Assembly: GCA_946902985.2 (NCBI GenBank)
Contig: OX336389.2
Span: forward strand, 340,974,444 to 341,038,443
Direction of reading: 5' to 3'
Origin: Meconema thalassinum
Taxonomy: Eukaryota; Arthropoda; Insecta; Orthoptera; Tettigoniidae
Length of the DNA: 64,000 nucleotides
Notes under the pieces: generated by a model
What the model saw: only the letters and a program-made list of their open reading frames with translations
Told to the model about the DNA's origin: nothing
Databases searched by the model: none
Made by a program: the position numbers and the translations under genes
In this document: positions 1 to 11,811 of the stretch, one piece after another
Numbering within the stretch: the first letter of the stretch is position 1
Layout of the letters: each line of letters begins with the position of its first letter

Positions 1-495
1 TTTACACGAAGATTTACTGCCACATTCACCACACAGGTCTGTAAACAAATTTTGGAGGGCACCCATGAGAATGTGCTCATCATTAACACTAGGCCTAACA
101 GTATTCTCCTCACTAAAATAGGCCTATTCCAGTTTTCTGACACTGGCAGAAGTAGTAGTTGCAGCTATTGAACATGCATTACTACAACAAGGTCCTGGAG
201 GAGATTTAACTTCACATGTAATAGGCTCTATCACTTGGGTTTGATCTCTCACCCCACTGTTTGTCAACATTCAAAATAGCACTATTCCTTTTCTTTGTTT
301 AACAGACTTTCGGTTTACGCCATCGACTAGATACAGAATACAACTAATAAACTGCACACAAATCTCTAAAATACCATTAACTTACACAAGTTCCACCACT
401 CACAGTAAGCCAATAAAAATATAATTCTTGCGAATAAAATTCACTAAAGCCACTGACCATCAACATAAACAAAGACGCATGGTTCCACCAGCATC
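1..495. other. No gene recognised
   Basis: I see no coding signature or repeat I can name here. The stretch ends where the (GAT)n tail of a minus-strand LINE begins. Confidence 0.4.
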
Positions 496-1069
496 ATCAT
501 CATCTTCATTTCCTCTTTTCCAGTTAACACAGGGTGGGGGCAAATATGGTTCCTCTCCACTTTCTGTCGTTCCATCATTCCTCTTCCGACACAGTGTTCC
601 AATCCAGGTTCCGTTTTCTAATACTATTCTCCACCGAGTCCATTCAACGCATTCTTGGTCTTCCTCGTCCTCTCTTCCCTGTCATCCGTCGTTCCAGTGC
701 TTGTCTTGGTAGCCTTACTTCATTCATCCATTTGACATGTCCAAACCACCTCAATCTGTTTTGCTCCAGTTTGTAATATAGTCTCTGTACTCCCAGTTCT
801 TTCCGTATATCTTCATTTCTCACTCTGTCCCTCCTAGTTTTCTGGACCATACTTCTCAGGAATCTCATCTCAGCTGCTTGTACTCTGCTCTCATCCCTCT
901 TAGTCATTGTCCAAGTTTCTGCTGCATATGACATTATAGGAACATAATATGCTTTGTACATAACTTCTTTAGCCTTAATTGGTATATCCTTGTTCCACCA
1001 TTTATCCAAAATAGCCATTACTGTACTACCAAAACCAAAATACTTCTGTTCGATGTTAAATATGTGCAT
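496..1069 (-). pseudogene. LINE 3' end: reverse transcriptase C-terminus
   Basis: This is the 3' end of a non-LTR retrotransposon, broken by stops. The minus-strand translation carries the post-RT signature YYVPIMSYAAETWT, then EMRFLRS, RRDRVRNEDIRKE and LRWFGHV, which follow the RT fingers and palm in this kind of LINE. The element ends in a short GAT repeat, seen on the plus strand as ATC repeats near 496-512. The same order and the same tail occur in the copies at 9.2-10.4 kb and 12.2-13.4 kb, so these are one family. The RT catalytic core is missing, which fits 5' truncation at insertion. Confidence 0.75.
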
Positions 1070-2293
1070 GTGTATAGTAATGATATTCTTTTAGTGAATG
1101 CCATACAGCTAAAAATTAGATGGGATAAGAAAATTACATGTAAGAAAAGTTTCACACTTGACAAACATTGCCTAGGCTACTCATAACTGATAAAATTTAC
1201 CAACAGATGGCAGCATAAGCTTGTATTCAGATGATTGGCATGATAATCTGTACCAAGAGTATGAAATTACTACAAAATTGAGGGGTGAAACGTGCAAACT
1301 TCATTTTCTACATTCTAGGATTCTTGCAGACAATGTGTTAATGTGCTTAGGATGTTTATATTTATAACCAATGTCCTAAATAAAATAAATGTCTGTAATA
1401 CATTTTGTGTGTGCTTATTATAATTAAGTGTAAGCATTACTGTGTCCTTGGCTGAGGATTACTTGTAATTTGCTAGTGTTCTTGAAGATACGGGCATAGT
1501 TTTGGACTCCAGGGCCCTTAAACCAATCACCGCATCCAGAATTCTCTGTTAAAAGCTCTAGATTTACCCATTTCAAACCGATTTACCCAGTGTGTAGTAC
1601 TGTTAACTGCTTATTTTCCATGTGGTCTGCAAGGATGCCCATGTTCTTTATCAGGGGGGAACAGATGTGATGAGGAGTATACGATATTTTCTGGGGGAAG
1701 GGGTAGGGGAGGACTGGGTATGTTATAAAATTCTTCATCCCCAGACCACCAGGGTGAAACAAAGGATAAGAAAAATAATTAAAAGTTGAGGAATGCTTTC
1801 ATTTGAATAATTTGAAGGGTCTCGTTTGACATTTGGTGGAGATCTTGGACATTTTATTGGGAGGGAGATACCATGTCCGTGTAGCCAGCATAGATCCAAA
1901 TTACAATGGCAAGTATGGTCATTCTTTAATTTTAATAAATGGAACAGTTCCACCAACATTGAGTAGGGGTCCCATAAGTAAAGTGGCTTCTTGTCCAGGT
2001 GACCTGCTTTGCGAAGGAGTATTTGAATCATGATCTAGGATTTAAATAGTCTTCAAAGCTTCGCACGAAGGCTCTTGATAGAATGATTTGAATCCCACTC
2101 TTTGCATCCTGGAAGTGTCTTCCCAATTCAACTGTAAATGAAAGCTAATTGAAAACCTCTACCACATCCTTTTCTATTACAAGTACAGTACACACATAAG
2201 TGCATGGGGCTGATATCCACGACACTCCAATCCACTGAATTAACTCACAATAAATAAGTTTCCAAGGTCCTTCAATTGTAGTAATATACTTCG
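1070..2293. other. No gene recognised
   Basis: AT-rich sequence with only short shadow ORFs. I found no domain or repeat family that I could support. Confidence 0.4.
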
Positions 2294-2310
2294 TTATAAG
2301 AATCTTGAGC

Positions 2311-2505
2311 TTCCCTGTCAAAATTTCATTCCAGCAACTCTCCACTATCATTTCATTTAATCTGTCATTCATTTAATCATTGCCCCAGAGGAGTGCGTCA
2401 GGCCTCGGCAGCCGGCACAGTTCATATCCTCGCCGCTAGATGGGGGCTTCATTCATTCCATTCCTGACCCAGTCGGAGACTGGAAGCAGGCTGTGGATTT
2501 TCATT
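2311..2505 (+). mobile_element. SINE family A, 5'-truncated copy with target duplication
   Basis: This is the 3' part of the SINE found complete at 3884-4217; the shared block runs from CCCTGTCAAAATTTCATTCC to GTGGATTTTCATTTT. A 17-bp duplication, TTATAAGAATCTTGAGC, lies at 2294-2310 and 2506-2522, so the insertion is exact. The tRNA-like head is absent, as expected for 5' truncation during target-primed reverse transcription. Confidence 0.85.
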
Positions 2506-2522
2506 TTATAAGAATCTTGAGC

Positions 2523-3183
2523 CCATAAAACCATAAATTTGACCTATGCCTAACTGGGAAAGGGAGAGAACCGTTAAACATGAAGGTAGTTGCCACAAGA
2601 AGTAAACCTGCCACTATAGGGGATTGGTGACAGATAAAAGGCTCTCTGCTCAAGGAGGTAAGTATAATCTCAGCAATTCATATATGTATCTGAAGTATGC
2701 ATTACATTTTTGTTGTTGAAAAAGATTGCCTTATGGTAGGCCTACTCAAAAAAGCAAAATTTAAAAAACCACAAGTTTAGGCTCAAATTTCTTATATTCA
2801 TTTTTATTATTTTGGGGCATGAATGACCCTTCCCTTGCGATAAATGAAGCACTGGCTACTTTCTCCCAATGCAATGCTTGGTTGTTTCTTCTTTTTTTTT
2901 AAATTCCATCTGCTTTTAAAGTTAAACTTACATGTCAACTGGTATATATGGAAACTACTTATTGATGAACAAAGATAAGAGGATAATATGTACAGTTTTG
3001 TATATCTGCATAAACTGGAACATCCATTCAATGTTTTTATTACACTGCTTAATATTCTACTGCTCGAAAGTTTTGAGCTAGTGATAGGGGTGTATTTCTT
3101 CCACAGCATTTAACTTTATTTGAGAATATCCGTAAATTCACACTAACAAATTACTCGGCTATTGGTAGGCTTGTGTATAATAG
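2523..3183. other. No gene recognised upstream of the LINE
   Basis: I see nothing coding here. The last part may be 5' UTR of the CR1-like LINE, but I cannot place its 5' end. Confidence 0.35.
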
Positions 3184-3645
3184 ATGAGAATACCTCGGTG
3201 CAATCATTGCGGCGAGGCGAGCGACACCACTCCTCTGACGTCACATATCCGCGCCATGGCATGTCTTTCTCGTCGACCACGTAATCAAAGTGAAGAGGCT
3301 ACGTCCAGTCTTAAGCAAACTTTATCTTCCCTGACTCATACGAACATGATTGTAGTCAACATTCCTAATAGACATGACTTACCTGAATGGTCGTGTGTAA
3401 ATAAGGAAATTGATAGTTCTAACAAACAATATGAACTCATCTGCAAACATTTTAGGAATGTGTTACTTGTAAATGTCAGTGAATGTGAAAGAGTGCTTCA
3501 TACAAGGCATGGTCAACATTTCAATAACAAGGGTAAGAAGTGGCTCTCCAATATTATTTGCAATATTGTTAGTGATCATCTTTGTGACAATCCTAGGGTA
3601 ATCCACAGTCTGGAATATGTCTCTGAAGATGTAAAAAACATTTAA
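3184..3645 (+). CDS. LINE ORF1 piece, SGNH esterase-like C-terminus
   Basis: This is the 153-aa end of a LINE first ORF. Residues after about 55 read VVNIPNRHDLPEW and later the TRHGQHFNNKGK segment. That resembles the last block of the SGNH/GDSL esterase-like domain seen in ORF1 of CR1-group LINEs, where the conserved D and H of the triad sit in an LHLN-GK context. The N-terminal half is not a convincing match and may be UTR or a broken start. The product would act in the retrotransposon RNP. The endonuclease begins about 120 bp downstream. Confidence 0.6.
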   Translation: MRIPRCNHCGEASDTTPLTSHIRAMACLSRRPRNQSEEATSSLKQTLSSLTHTNMIVVNIPNRHDLPEWSCVNKEIDSSNKQYELICKHFRNVLLVNVSECERVLHTRHGQHFNNKGKKWLSNIICNIVSDHLCDNPRVIHSLEYVSEDVKNI

Positions 3646-3764
3646 GTCAGGTCAAACCTTGTAAAATAAAAAGGGTTTGGCCATGTACATCAAATTCAAA
3701 TGTAAATAACTTTGTTAACCCTGATTCCCATGAGAAGTGTGATTCACATAGCCAGCCTAACCCA

Positions 3765-4541
3765 AATGAAATCACTACACTCACATGGAATGTGCATGGA
3801 TTATCTAACAAAATGCAGGCTGTTGAGGGCTATTTGTCTGAACAAAATATTGAAATTGTTTGCTTGGTGGAACACTGGCTAGTGAAAATGAAAATCCACA
3901 GCCTGCTTCCAGTCTCCGACCGGGTCAGGAATGGAATGAATGAAGCCCCAATCTAGCGGCGAGGATATGAACTGTGCCGGCTGCCGAGGCCTGACGCACT
4001 CCTCTGGGGCAATGATTAAATGAATGACAGATGAAATGAAATGATAGTGGAGAGTGTTGCTGGAATGAAATTTTGACAGGGAAAACCGGAGTACCCGGAG
4101 AAAAACCTGTCTGCCTCCGTTTTGTCCAGCACAGATCTCACATGGAGTGACCGGGATTTGAACCACGGACCCAGCGGTGAGAGGCCGGCGTGCTGCCGCC
4201 TAAGCCACGGAGGCTCAGTGGAACACTGGCTAGTACCAGAGGAAATTAACTTGTATGCTCTTGAGGGTTATGTTTTAAGTAATAACTACAGTAGGCCTAT
4301 TAGAAAACATGGGGGTTGTGCCATATATGTGAAAAAGGGAATCTTCTCATAAAGCATTAGAAATAGTAAATAGAATGTCGGATGAGATGAGTTTTGAAGT
4401 AACAGCTTCCTATATAGTTTCACTCAACACAATTGTATTAGCTCTGTACCGACCAAATAGAATTGATAAGGATTTTGAGGGTTTTGTCAAAAGCTTAGTG
4501 ATGTTCTTGAGTATGTTTTTAGTTTTAATGCTAATATTATT
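3765..4541 (+). pseudogene. LINE endonuclease domain, split by a SINE
   Basis: The start reads LTWNVHGLSNKMQAVE, followed by IEIVCLVEHWL, typical of the exonuclease-endonuclease-phosphatase fold that nicks target DNA for LINE insertion. After the SINE the reading resumes with VPEEINLYALEGY and GGCAIYVKKG. Stops near 4350-4375 and a frame change before 4542 break it. With the SINE and one duplication removed, the frame runs across the junction. Confidence 0.7.
3884..4217 (-). mobile_element. SINE family A, full copy, 17-bp target duplication
   Basis: Read on the minus strand it starts GAGCCTCCGTGGCTTAGGCG (A-box-like) and contains GGTTCAAATCCC (B box of a tRNA promoter). It then has a tRNA-unrelated body shared with 2311-2505 and ends in TTTTCATTTTC. 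The 17-bp target duplication GTGGAACACTGGCTAGT occurs at 3867-3883 and 4218-4234. It is therefore a pol III-type retroposon of 334 bp moved by a LINE. Confidence 0.9.
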
Positions 4542-7043
4542 TTGTGTGCTGATTTCAATGTTGACTTCAGGTTTGGAGGCAGTGCTGAGTGTGCAGAGTT
4601 AAATAATCTCTTTCTTTCATTCAATTTGTCAATATCTACTACAGATATTACAAGGCCTAGACCAGGGGGTGGGGGAAGCTGCATAGATAATATAGTTACC
4701 TTCCAGGAGAGAGTTACCAGTTGCCAAATAATAAAGTCAATAGTTTCAGATCACTGGCCGATTGTATTAAAATCGGTAGTCCCTGTTTCAAGAACAGCTT
4801 TTGCTGATTGCAAACAACCCAATCAGAAAGTTAGGGTAATGAAGGATTCCAACATCCTAAACTTTAAGCTGGAACTCTCGACTACAGATTGGCACTTCAT
4901 GTATAATTGTCATAACATTAGTACTAAGACTCGATTTCTAATCTACAAACTGAAAGAAATAGCAAATATAGTTTTCCCATTCAGGAGTTTAACAAAAAGA
5001 AGCTCTGTACCAAAACCTTCGAAGATTAAGAGTGAAGAAATCGATAGACTTAAGGACTCTTGCAAAATGTTCTATAGTTATTATATTAGTACAGGGTCTT
5101 CAGAAATAAAACTCCTATATAAGGTCTACAAGAAAAAATTTACTCGGTTAGTTAGGGAAACTAGAAAACAGGTTAATGACAGTATTATTAACCAGGCTTC
5201 AAATAAATCAAAAGCAATGTGGAATTTAATTAGGAAAGAAAGTGGATTTGGTATAAAGGATAGAATTAGTAACCACGAATTGTCTTGCACTGACCTCAAC
5301 GAATTTTTCATTAATAAAGTGGAAAGAATTGTAGAATCGGTTAGATCTGAAACTCATCATTACGATTCAAATTACTATATGAGGATATTACCGCGACCAA
5401 GTTGCAAATTTAAGTTCAGCACAGCAGAAATTAAGGATGTAAGGAGAGTACTAGCAAAAATGAAAAATAGCAATTGTTATGATGTTTATCAGCTGAGCCC
5501 TATGATTTTGAAACATGGATCAGTATTTATTGAAGAGCCTCTGACACATTTATTTAATACATGTATCCTGAAATCAGAATTTCCAGCCGACTTTAGATTG
5601 GGTAGGATCATGCCAATTCATAAGAATGGGGATACTCTAATATTTGACAGCTACAGGCCAATTACTATAGTCCCTGCAGTTTCAAAAGTTTTTGAGACCA
5701 TAATCAACGATCAGATTGTGTCCTATTTTGAAAAAAATAACTTGTTTAACAACTCCCAGTTTGGTTACAGAACCGGACGAGGAACGGTGAAAGCAGCAAT
5801 CTCTTTTGTGAGCAACTGTCTGAACAAGTTAGACGACCGTAATCCATTTCATGCTAAACTCTATGATTTGTCTAAAGCCTTTGACACTGTATCACATAAG
5901 ATACTACTAGACAAACTGTGATTTTATGGTTTTGAAGACTATTCCATTTCCCTTATTCAATCTTACCTGTGCGACAGATTCCAGAAAGTGGTATTAGGAG
6001 AAAATGAGTCTCCTTTTTTGCCTGTCAATCATGGCGTTCCTCAGGGGTCTATCCTCGGTCCAATATTATTTATTATTTACAGTAACGATCTGCTTTATCA
6101 CCAATCTGGTCCCAACGTAGATAGCTATCTCTTTGCAGATGATGTTAATATTTGTATAAGTTCACAATCTGCACTGCTTCCGGACCATGGAGGTGATCAT
6201 ATTTCAGACACTATCCAAGACTGGTGTACAGCTAATCTTCTTTGTTTGAATGTCAGTAAAACTCAGGACTTAGAATTCTATTACGTACATGGAGGAGACA
6301 TCGACAGGGGTACAATTAATTTCCTTGGTTTCACGATTGATTCTGAACTAAAATGGGAGAAACATATACAGAATATTGCATCTAAGGTCTGTAGTGGGAT
6401 TTATTTATTGAGAAGACTTAGATCATGCATCAGTACCAATGTATTAAGAGTAGTCTACTTTGCACAAATTCATAGCCATTTGGCCTATGGAACATTACTG
6501 TGGGGTCACATGTCGCATGCGGAGAAATTGTTCAGATTGCAGAAAAGAGCTCTGAGGTTAATTTGCGGTCTTCCTCCTCGAAGTCACTGTAGGCAAGCAT
6601 CTGTTACTGTAGGCGTCATGACTTTGCCAGCAGTGTTCATATTCCAGTGCTTCTTATATATCAAAGAATAATTTTGTTGTTGTTTTAAGGGGCCTAACAT
6701 CTAGGTTATCGGCCTATATATCAAAGAAAACCACAACAAGTATGAGGTGCTGGGTCTATCACATTGTTATAGCACGAGGAATAGGAACAATTTAGGGCTT
6801 TACAGATGTGAGTTCAGTAGAACTCAGAAGACATTCATTTATATATCCCTGAAATATTTCAACTCCCTTCCAGCCATTGTTAGGCATTTGCCTTTGAATA
6901 TCTACAAACAAAAGATTAAGTCTCTACTAACTAACAACAGCATTTATAAAACAGATGAATTCTTTGAAGTCTGTAAGTCAATTAAGACATACTTAGCTTT
7001 TGGTGTAGTTCACTGTTACTATTTCACCTTTTCTGATGTATGA
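4542..7043 (+). pseudogene. LINE reverse transcriptase, three pieces
   Basis: RT hallmarks appear in order: FRLGRIMPIHKNGD and SYRPITIVP (about 5600-5670), FGYRTGRGT (5760), KLYDLSKAFDTVSH (5855-5900), GVPQGSILGPILFIIY (6040-6080) and the catalytic LFADDVN (6130-6150). The C-terminal region continues to 7043. A TGA at 5919-5921 and the 46-bp insertion after 6668 break the frame. The N-terminal piece, beginning in the endonuclease, carries SDHWPI, the conserved end motif of that domain. Confidence 0.85.
6669..6714 (-). mobile_element. 46-bp retroposed SINE 3' end with target duplication
   Basis: Only 46 bp were inserted, containing TTTTAAGGGGCCTAACATCTAGGTTATCGGCC. The 14-bp repeat TATATATCAAAGAA flanks it at 6655-6668 and 6715-6728. 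On the minus strand the insert ends in an A-rich, AAC-type tail. Related inserts are at 18209-18257 and 48334-48403. Confidence 0.8.
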
Positions 7044-7167
7044 ATTAAACCGGCATGATGACCTTGCTTTGTAATATGCATTTATATCAAATGTATGCTG
7101 TAAATAATGAACTCTTGTGTGTGTGTGTCTGTGTGTGTGATTCAGAGCACAACACTGTGTATATATA

Positions 7168-8842
7168 CACTGACCGGCAAAAAAAGTGGAACACTTTAAT
7201 TTTTTATGTAATTTCTTAATTTATTCCACTAAAATGTATCGGTTTTCCAATATTTGCATTATTCATGTAAATTTAGATGGTTGGCAACAGAAAATACTGA
7301 ATCATGTTTTACAACACGCTTTAACTCACAAATTTCGTTACATTTTGCAAATCTTACAATTTTCTATTTTTTAGTAATGCTCTTTTGGGCTGGTGTTTAT
7401 CAAACGTATTGCCAAACAAAACAGTATTAATGTTTGCACTGCACTGCAAGAGAACACTGGTCACTAAAAACGGGTGTTTCCACCTTTAGCGTCTATGACA
7501 GCTTGTAAACGCTCAGGCATACTGTTCACAACTCGTCGAATGGCATCTGCCGGGATGCGATCCCATTCCTCCAGCAGCGATGTTCTCAGTTGTGCCAAGG
7601 TGGTGTGGTCATGCTGTCTAACGTTCTTTCCAAGCGTATCCCATATATGTTCGATGGGGTTCAAGTCAGGACTACGAGCTGGCCAGTCCAGGGTTTGAAT
7701 CTCCTCTTCCTGCAGATATTCTACAACACAGCGAGCAGTATGAGGGCGGGCATTATCCTGCATCAGCATGAAATTCTGACCAATGAAAGGCGCAAAGGGC
7801 ATCACATGGTTCATCAGGATCTCTTCGATGTACCTTTGGGAATTGAGCGTCCCGTGATCGATGCACACCAACTCAGTGCGGGCCATAACGTTGATGCCAC
7901 CCCACACCATGACCGAGCCACCTCCAAATGGAGTCCTGGAGGAGAAAGCAACAGGGCTGTACCTCTCCCCGCGCCTTCTCCACACTCTCTCTTCCATCAG
8001 GAGATCTAAGGTTAAAGCGACTCTCGTCAGTGAAGAGAACAGAGGCCCACTGCTCGTGGGTCCACCCCAGATGCTGCCTTGCGAAGCGAAGACGCGCCTC
8101 TCTGTGATGCCGTTCGAGAGCGGGTCCACGTGCAGGTCTCCTGGACGAAAGATGAGCTTCTTCAAACCTTCTTCTTACTGTTCGATCACTCACTCTCACA
8201 TTTCTGACATTTTCCAGTTGATTTCGTGCCAGAACTGCTGTGGTATGCCGATCACGCAGAACTTGGAGGGTGAGAAATCTGTCATCCCTGGCACTTGTGC
8301 TTCTTCTACGGTCTGACCCTCGTCTCCTGTCGTATGTTCGGAGCTCTCTGTAACGTTGCACTGCACGATGTATGCTACCGAGAGATGATCCAATGACCTC
8401 AGCAACATAACGGAAGCTGCGGCCATCCTCCACCAATGCAACTGCCTGTGCAGCTTCTTCACGGCTAACAGGCATGTTTTAGTGTGAACTGCAAATGGAT
8501 AACTTGCTAAAATGTGTGACAATGGTTCACACGTGTTCAACAAGTGCCAGTTGTTATCCCTAGAACAACAATAAGCGAGCGGCAACACTCATAAACCTTA
8601 AACGCTTCCAGTCCGCTTCCCGCCATAAAACCATTAAGATAGGCTCATCGAGGATTGGGGGTAATTGGTGGTAATAAACTACCCTAAGAAATGTCATATT
8701 ATCAATTTCTATTCGTGGATGTTTCAGATGTTTGTTCTAATGCATGAAAAGCTTTTAAAATGTGATTAAATCTTTTTCAAGGCTAGATTTATACTATTTA
8801 TATTATTTTTTTTAACTGTTCCACTTCTTTTGCCGGTCACTT
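7168..8842 (-). mobile_element. Tc1-like (DD34E) transposon, complete ends
   Basis: The ends match as inverted repeats: CACTGACCGGCAAAAAAAGT at the left and the complement of ACTTCTTTTGCCGGTCACTT at the right. TA dinucleotides flank at 7166-7167 and 8843-8844. Total length is 1,675 bp, normal for Tc1. The single gene inside lies on the minus strand. The element is nested in the 3' UTR of the CR1-like LINE. Confidence 0.9.
7464..8475 (-). pseudogene. Tc1-like transposase, one frameshift
   Basis: This is a cut-and-paste transposase. The N-terminal part (from 8475) has a helix-turn-helix paired-like region (MPVSREEAAQAVALVEDG...FRYVAEVIGSS) and then RTVRRRFEEAHL. The catalytic set is LFTDESRF (first D), LMQDNARPH (second D) and SPDLNPIEHIW (E). 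I count 34 residues between the second D and the E, so it is DD34E. Around 7985-8000 the frame changes within SPDGRE...RVWRRRGERYSPVAF, a one-base indel, so this copy cannot make full enzyme. Length is otherwise normal, about 335 codons. Confidence 0.88.
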
Positions 8843-9089
8843 TATATTCTATATTTCCTAGTTTGTTTGACGATTGCATTGTATTTGATGTTCTATTGTG
8901 TTTCTGCAATAAATGACATCTATCTAACAGTGCAATGATTCCCGGATGCGTAGCTCCAGTTGTGACCCAGACTTTCAGCCATCACCACGTGTTTTCAGTG
9001 TTACAATAACTTGTGTTTTGAGCACGAAATTCCGATTTGAAATGGAGGGATCACTGCAAAATGGGTTCCTCATCATCTCAGCGAAGAGC

Positions 9090-9176
9090 AGTGGCGACTC
9101 GCGATAACGGACTCAGGGACGCCGCCCCTCCTCCCTACTCAGCAGTCGCAATATTATCCCTCCTTGCCGCTATTAG
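9090..9176 (+). mobile_element. hAT-like terminal sequence (left end)
   Basis: CAGTGGCGACTCGCG followed by GGGACGCCGCCCCTCC looks like a hAT terminus. The best partner is the inverted CCGCCACTG ending at 19708. The adjoining 8-mers are GCGAAGAG and GTGAAGAT, six of eight identical. If they belong together, everything from 9.1 to 19.7 kb lies inside one old hAT element. Confidence 0.4.
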
Positions 9177-10405
9177 GTGCACCTTATGATTTCCCATCGC
9201 TATCAAGGAGAAGGAGGGATGAGGGAAGAGCAACATGGCTTAAGAGCAGGAAGGTCCACAGTGGATTTGATTTTTGCTGTAAGGCAGTTACAAGAACAGC
9301 TCTATGAGTATGGAACAGATCTACTGATGGCCTTCTTGTACATTGAGAAAGCATATGACAGTGTATGCAGAAACAAAGTATGGAAGTCTCTGGAGGATAG
9401 AGGAGTAGAGAGATGGACTATAAAGAGGATAAAGGAGAGGTACAAGGGAAGTGTGAGCTGTGTGAAAGTGGGAGGAGAGAGATCAGACTGGTTGGAACAG
9501 AGAAACGGCCTGAAACAAGGAAGTGCACTGTCACCATTACTTTTCATTGTGGTGATGGATGACATAATGACCCGAGTGGCACAAGTAATTGGGGAAGGAA
9601 AGATGAAAGCAATGGTGTTTGCAGATGATGTGATGATTTGGGGAAACAAGGAGGAGGAGGTACAGGAACAGTTGAACGTGTGGGAAGGAATAATACAAGG
9701 ATATGGGATGAAATTTAGCATAAGAGTGAGATGGTGATCACAACAAGGAAGAAGGAAAGAACCACAACGGGAATAACAATTGGTGGGGAACAGCTGAAGA
9801 AAGTGGAGAGTTTCAAGTATCTGGGAAGCCTGATACAAGATAATGGAAGAAACGATAGAGAAATAAATGAGCGGGGGAGACAGGCAGAAGCATTCCGGAG
9901 GAGTGTGAGAAGTATGTTATGGAGCAAGGATGTCCCTCAGAACAGCAAAAAGATCATATATCGGACGTACTATGTCCCTATCCTGACGTATGCCTCGGAG
10001 ACCTGGGTTATGAAAGGAAGGGAGAGGAGCAAAATACAGGCCAGTGAGATGAGGTTCTTGAGAAGCAGTATTGGAGCTACGAAGATGGACAGAATAAGAA
10101 ATGAGAGGACCAGAGAATTAATGAAGGAGGAACCATTACAGGATGGTATAGAGAAATCTAGACTTAGATGGTATGGACATGTAAAACGAATGGAGGAGAA
10201 GAGGATACCCAGGAGGGTACACGAGACGATGTGGGAAGGAAAGAGACCGAGAGACAGGTGGCTGAAGGGGGTGGAAGAAAGCGTGAGGAAGAGAGGAGAA
10301 GACTGGACAAGGGTGGAGGCTGAGAGATGGTGGAAAGACAGAAGACGTTGGAGAGGCTTGTGTTCCAAACAGACCCGGCCAGTGGCTGGAAACTGTGCAA
10401 GATGA
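9177..10405 (+). pseudogene. LINE reverse transcriptase (GAT-tail family), broken
   Basis: RT signatures: EEQHGLRAGRSTVDLIFAVRQL, LYIEKAYDSVCRNKVW, GLKQGSALSPLLFIVVMD and the catalytic MVFADDVMIW near 9620. A frame change near 9730 moves to the C-terminal part, which has YYVPILTYASETW, EMRFLRS and LRWYGHVKRMEE. It ends in GATGATGATGAT near 10410. The family is that of the copies at 0.5-1.1 kb, 12.2-13.4 kb and 14.5-15.0 kb. The endonuclease is absent, so the copy is 5'-truncated. Confidence 0.85.
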
Positions 10406-10429
10406 TGATGATGATCAAATATGTGCAAG

Positions 10430-11119
10430 TTCCTCTCCTTGCCGGCAGATAGCTCCTGAAACTCGTTAGGACTCCTCAGAAATCGCCCGCTTTGTAATTT
10501 ACGTTGCCATGTCAACGAATACCTCCAGTTATCCCCTCTCCAACCCCTACACGCAACATCACAAACTAAGTGAACACTGTCAGCTTGAGTCTGATGCACT
10601 GCCAGCTGGATCGCATCCCTCCTGGCTGCTTTAAACTACCTGCCCATTCAACACCCAGAGGCGTACAAGATATATATTAATTCACCGCTACGTTGCAGCA
10701 CCAACTACTGTGATTGCCGCGGCTTTTCAAAGGGGAAGATACTTGAAACGAAGGTTTGTTAAGTTTGGAGGCCTAATATCGAGATTAATGAGCGTGAAAA
10801 CATTACACTAAGTTAGTTATTTTGTAGTTCAATCATCATAAAGTAAATAATATTAATTCAAACTCATACTTACAGGCAAATTTTCAATAAAAAGTTAAGC
10901 AAAAATACATGGCGGTAGAGGTGATTGCTTTTAAGGGGCGAAATGTCTAGCTCATTTGCCCATAATTTTACAGAGGATAATAAAAATACAACTATTTCCA
11001 ACTGACTTAAATCCAACTTACATACCGGTACTAGACGAGATGAAAAGAAAAGAATAAGGGCTTTGCGACATTGTGGTCATGTAGCCCTGTGTACTAGGGT
11101 ATGTTGAATTTGTCTGATA
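10430..11119. other. No gene recognised
   Basis: I can support no coding region. A segment near 10925-10970 (TTTTAAGGGGCGAAATGTCT) resembles the 3' end of the SINE whose tiny inserts lie at 6669 and 18209. Confidence 0.35.
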
Positions 11120-11375
11120 ACCTGTCTTCTGGTGATGGCTGTATTTATAAGTCAACTGAGGATTGGGAAGGAGACGACCAGGGCCATAAGTTACGAACCA
11201 TCCCGTCATTCGCCTAGAGTAGAAGTGGGGAAACTATGGAAATCCACTTCCAAGATGGCTGAGGTTGTAATCAAACCCACATCTTCTCATTTGTGCCTCA
11301 CGATGCTGAGTGTACCCAGTTCCAGTCCTCAAGCCAGAATTAAATTTCTTGGCAGAGCCGAGGAGAGGCAAAAAG
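11120..11375. repeat. Interspersed repeat fragment
   Basis: The phrase AGGATTGGGAAGGAGACGAC followed by GTTACGAACCATCCCGTCATT and a later CAGAGCCGAGGAG has the feel of a dispersed tRNA-type repeat. A second copy of its first part is at about 61756-61810. I cannot delimit its ends. Confidence 0.4.
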
Positions 11376-11811
11376 AAGAAAACCAGACCTAGCTCACGAA
11401 TCCATCAGGGCTCACAACTAGTGGCACTTGGGTTGGAGACCACTGGACCCCAGCATAACCTGGATGTTTCACCCCTTTAAACAATTACCTGCATCATTTA
11501 AGGTGTATCGATATCTAAGGTGTACCGAGCATGGTGGGACAACACACACCCTACCTCCTTTAGGGCCTCTTACAGAAGGAAAACAAAAAAAAAAACAGGA
11601 CAAAATGAGGTCGGATCATACAAAAATTAGGGCATTAGGAAAGAAAAAGACAAGAGCCAATTAAGGCAGGAAATTGAAAGACATCCCAGGCCTCCGATAC
11701 CCTAATAACGTTGGGGTAGGAAGAGAACAAGAGTTGACAGGAAAGAAAAAAGAGAGGAGCTCAGCTCAAGGAAGATCACATGGGGTTTCATGGTCGCCAA
11801 CCCACATCCCA

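Larger units (their letters stand above)
3184..8935 (+). mobile_element. CR1-like LINE with nested insertions
   Basis: The parts of a non-LTR retrotransposon lie in order on the plus strand: an ORF1 piece, an apurinic-type endonuclease, RT, a C-terminal region and a 3' UTR ending near CAATAAATGACATCTATCTA. Three later insertions sit inside: a SINE at 3884-4217, a 46-bp fragment at 6669-6714 and a Tc1-like element at 7168-8842 in the 3' UTR. Each is flanked by target duplications. Several stops and frame changes show that the copy is dead. Assignment to the CR1 group rests on an SGNH-type ORF1 and the RT style; a distance tree would be needed to name the clade. Confidence 0.75.
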
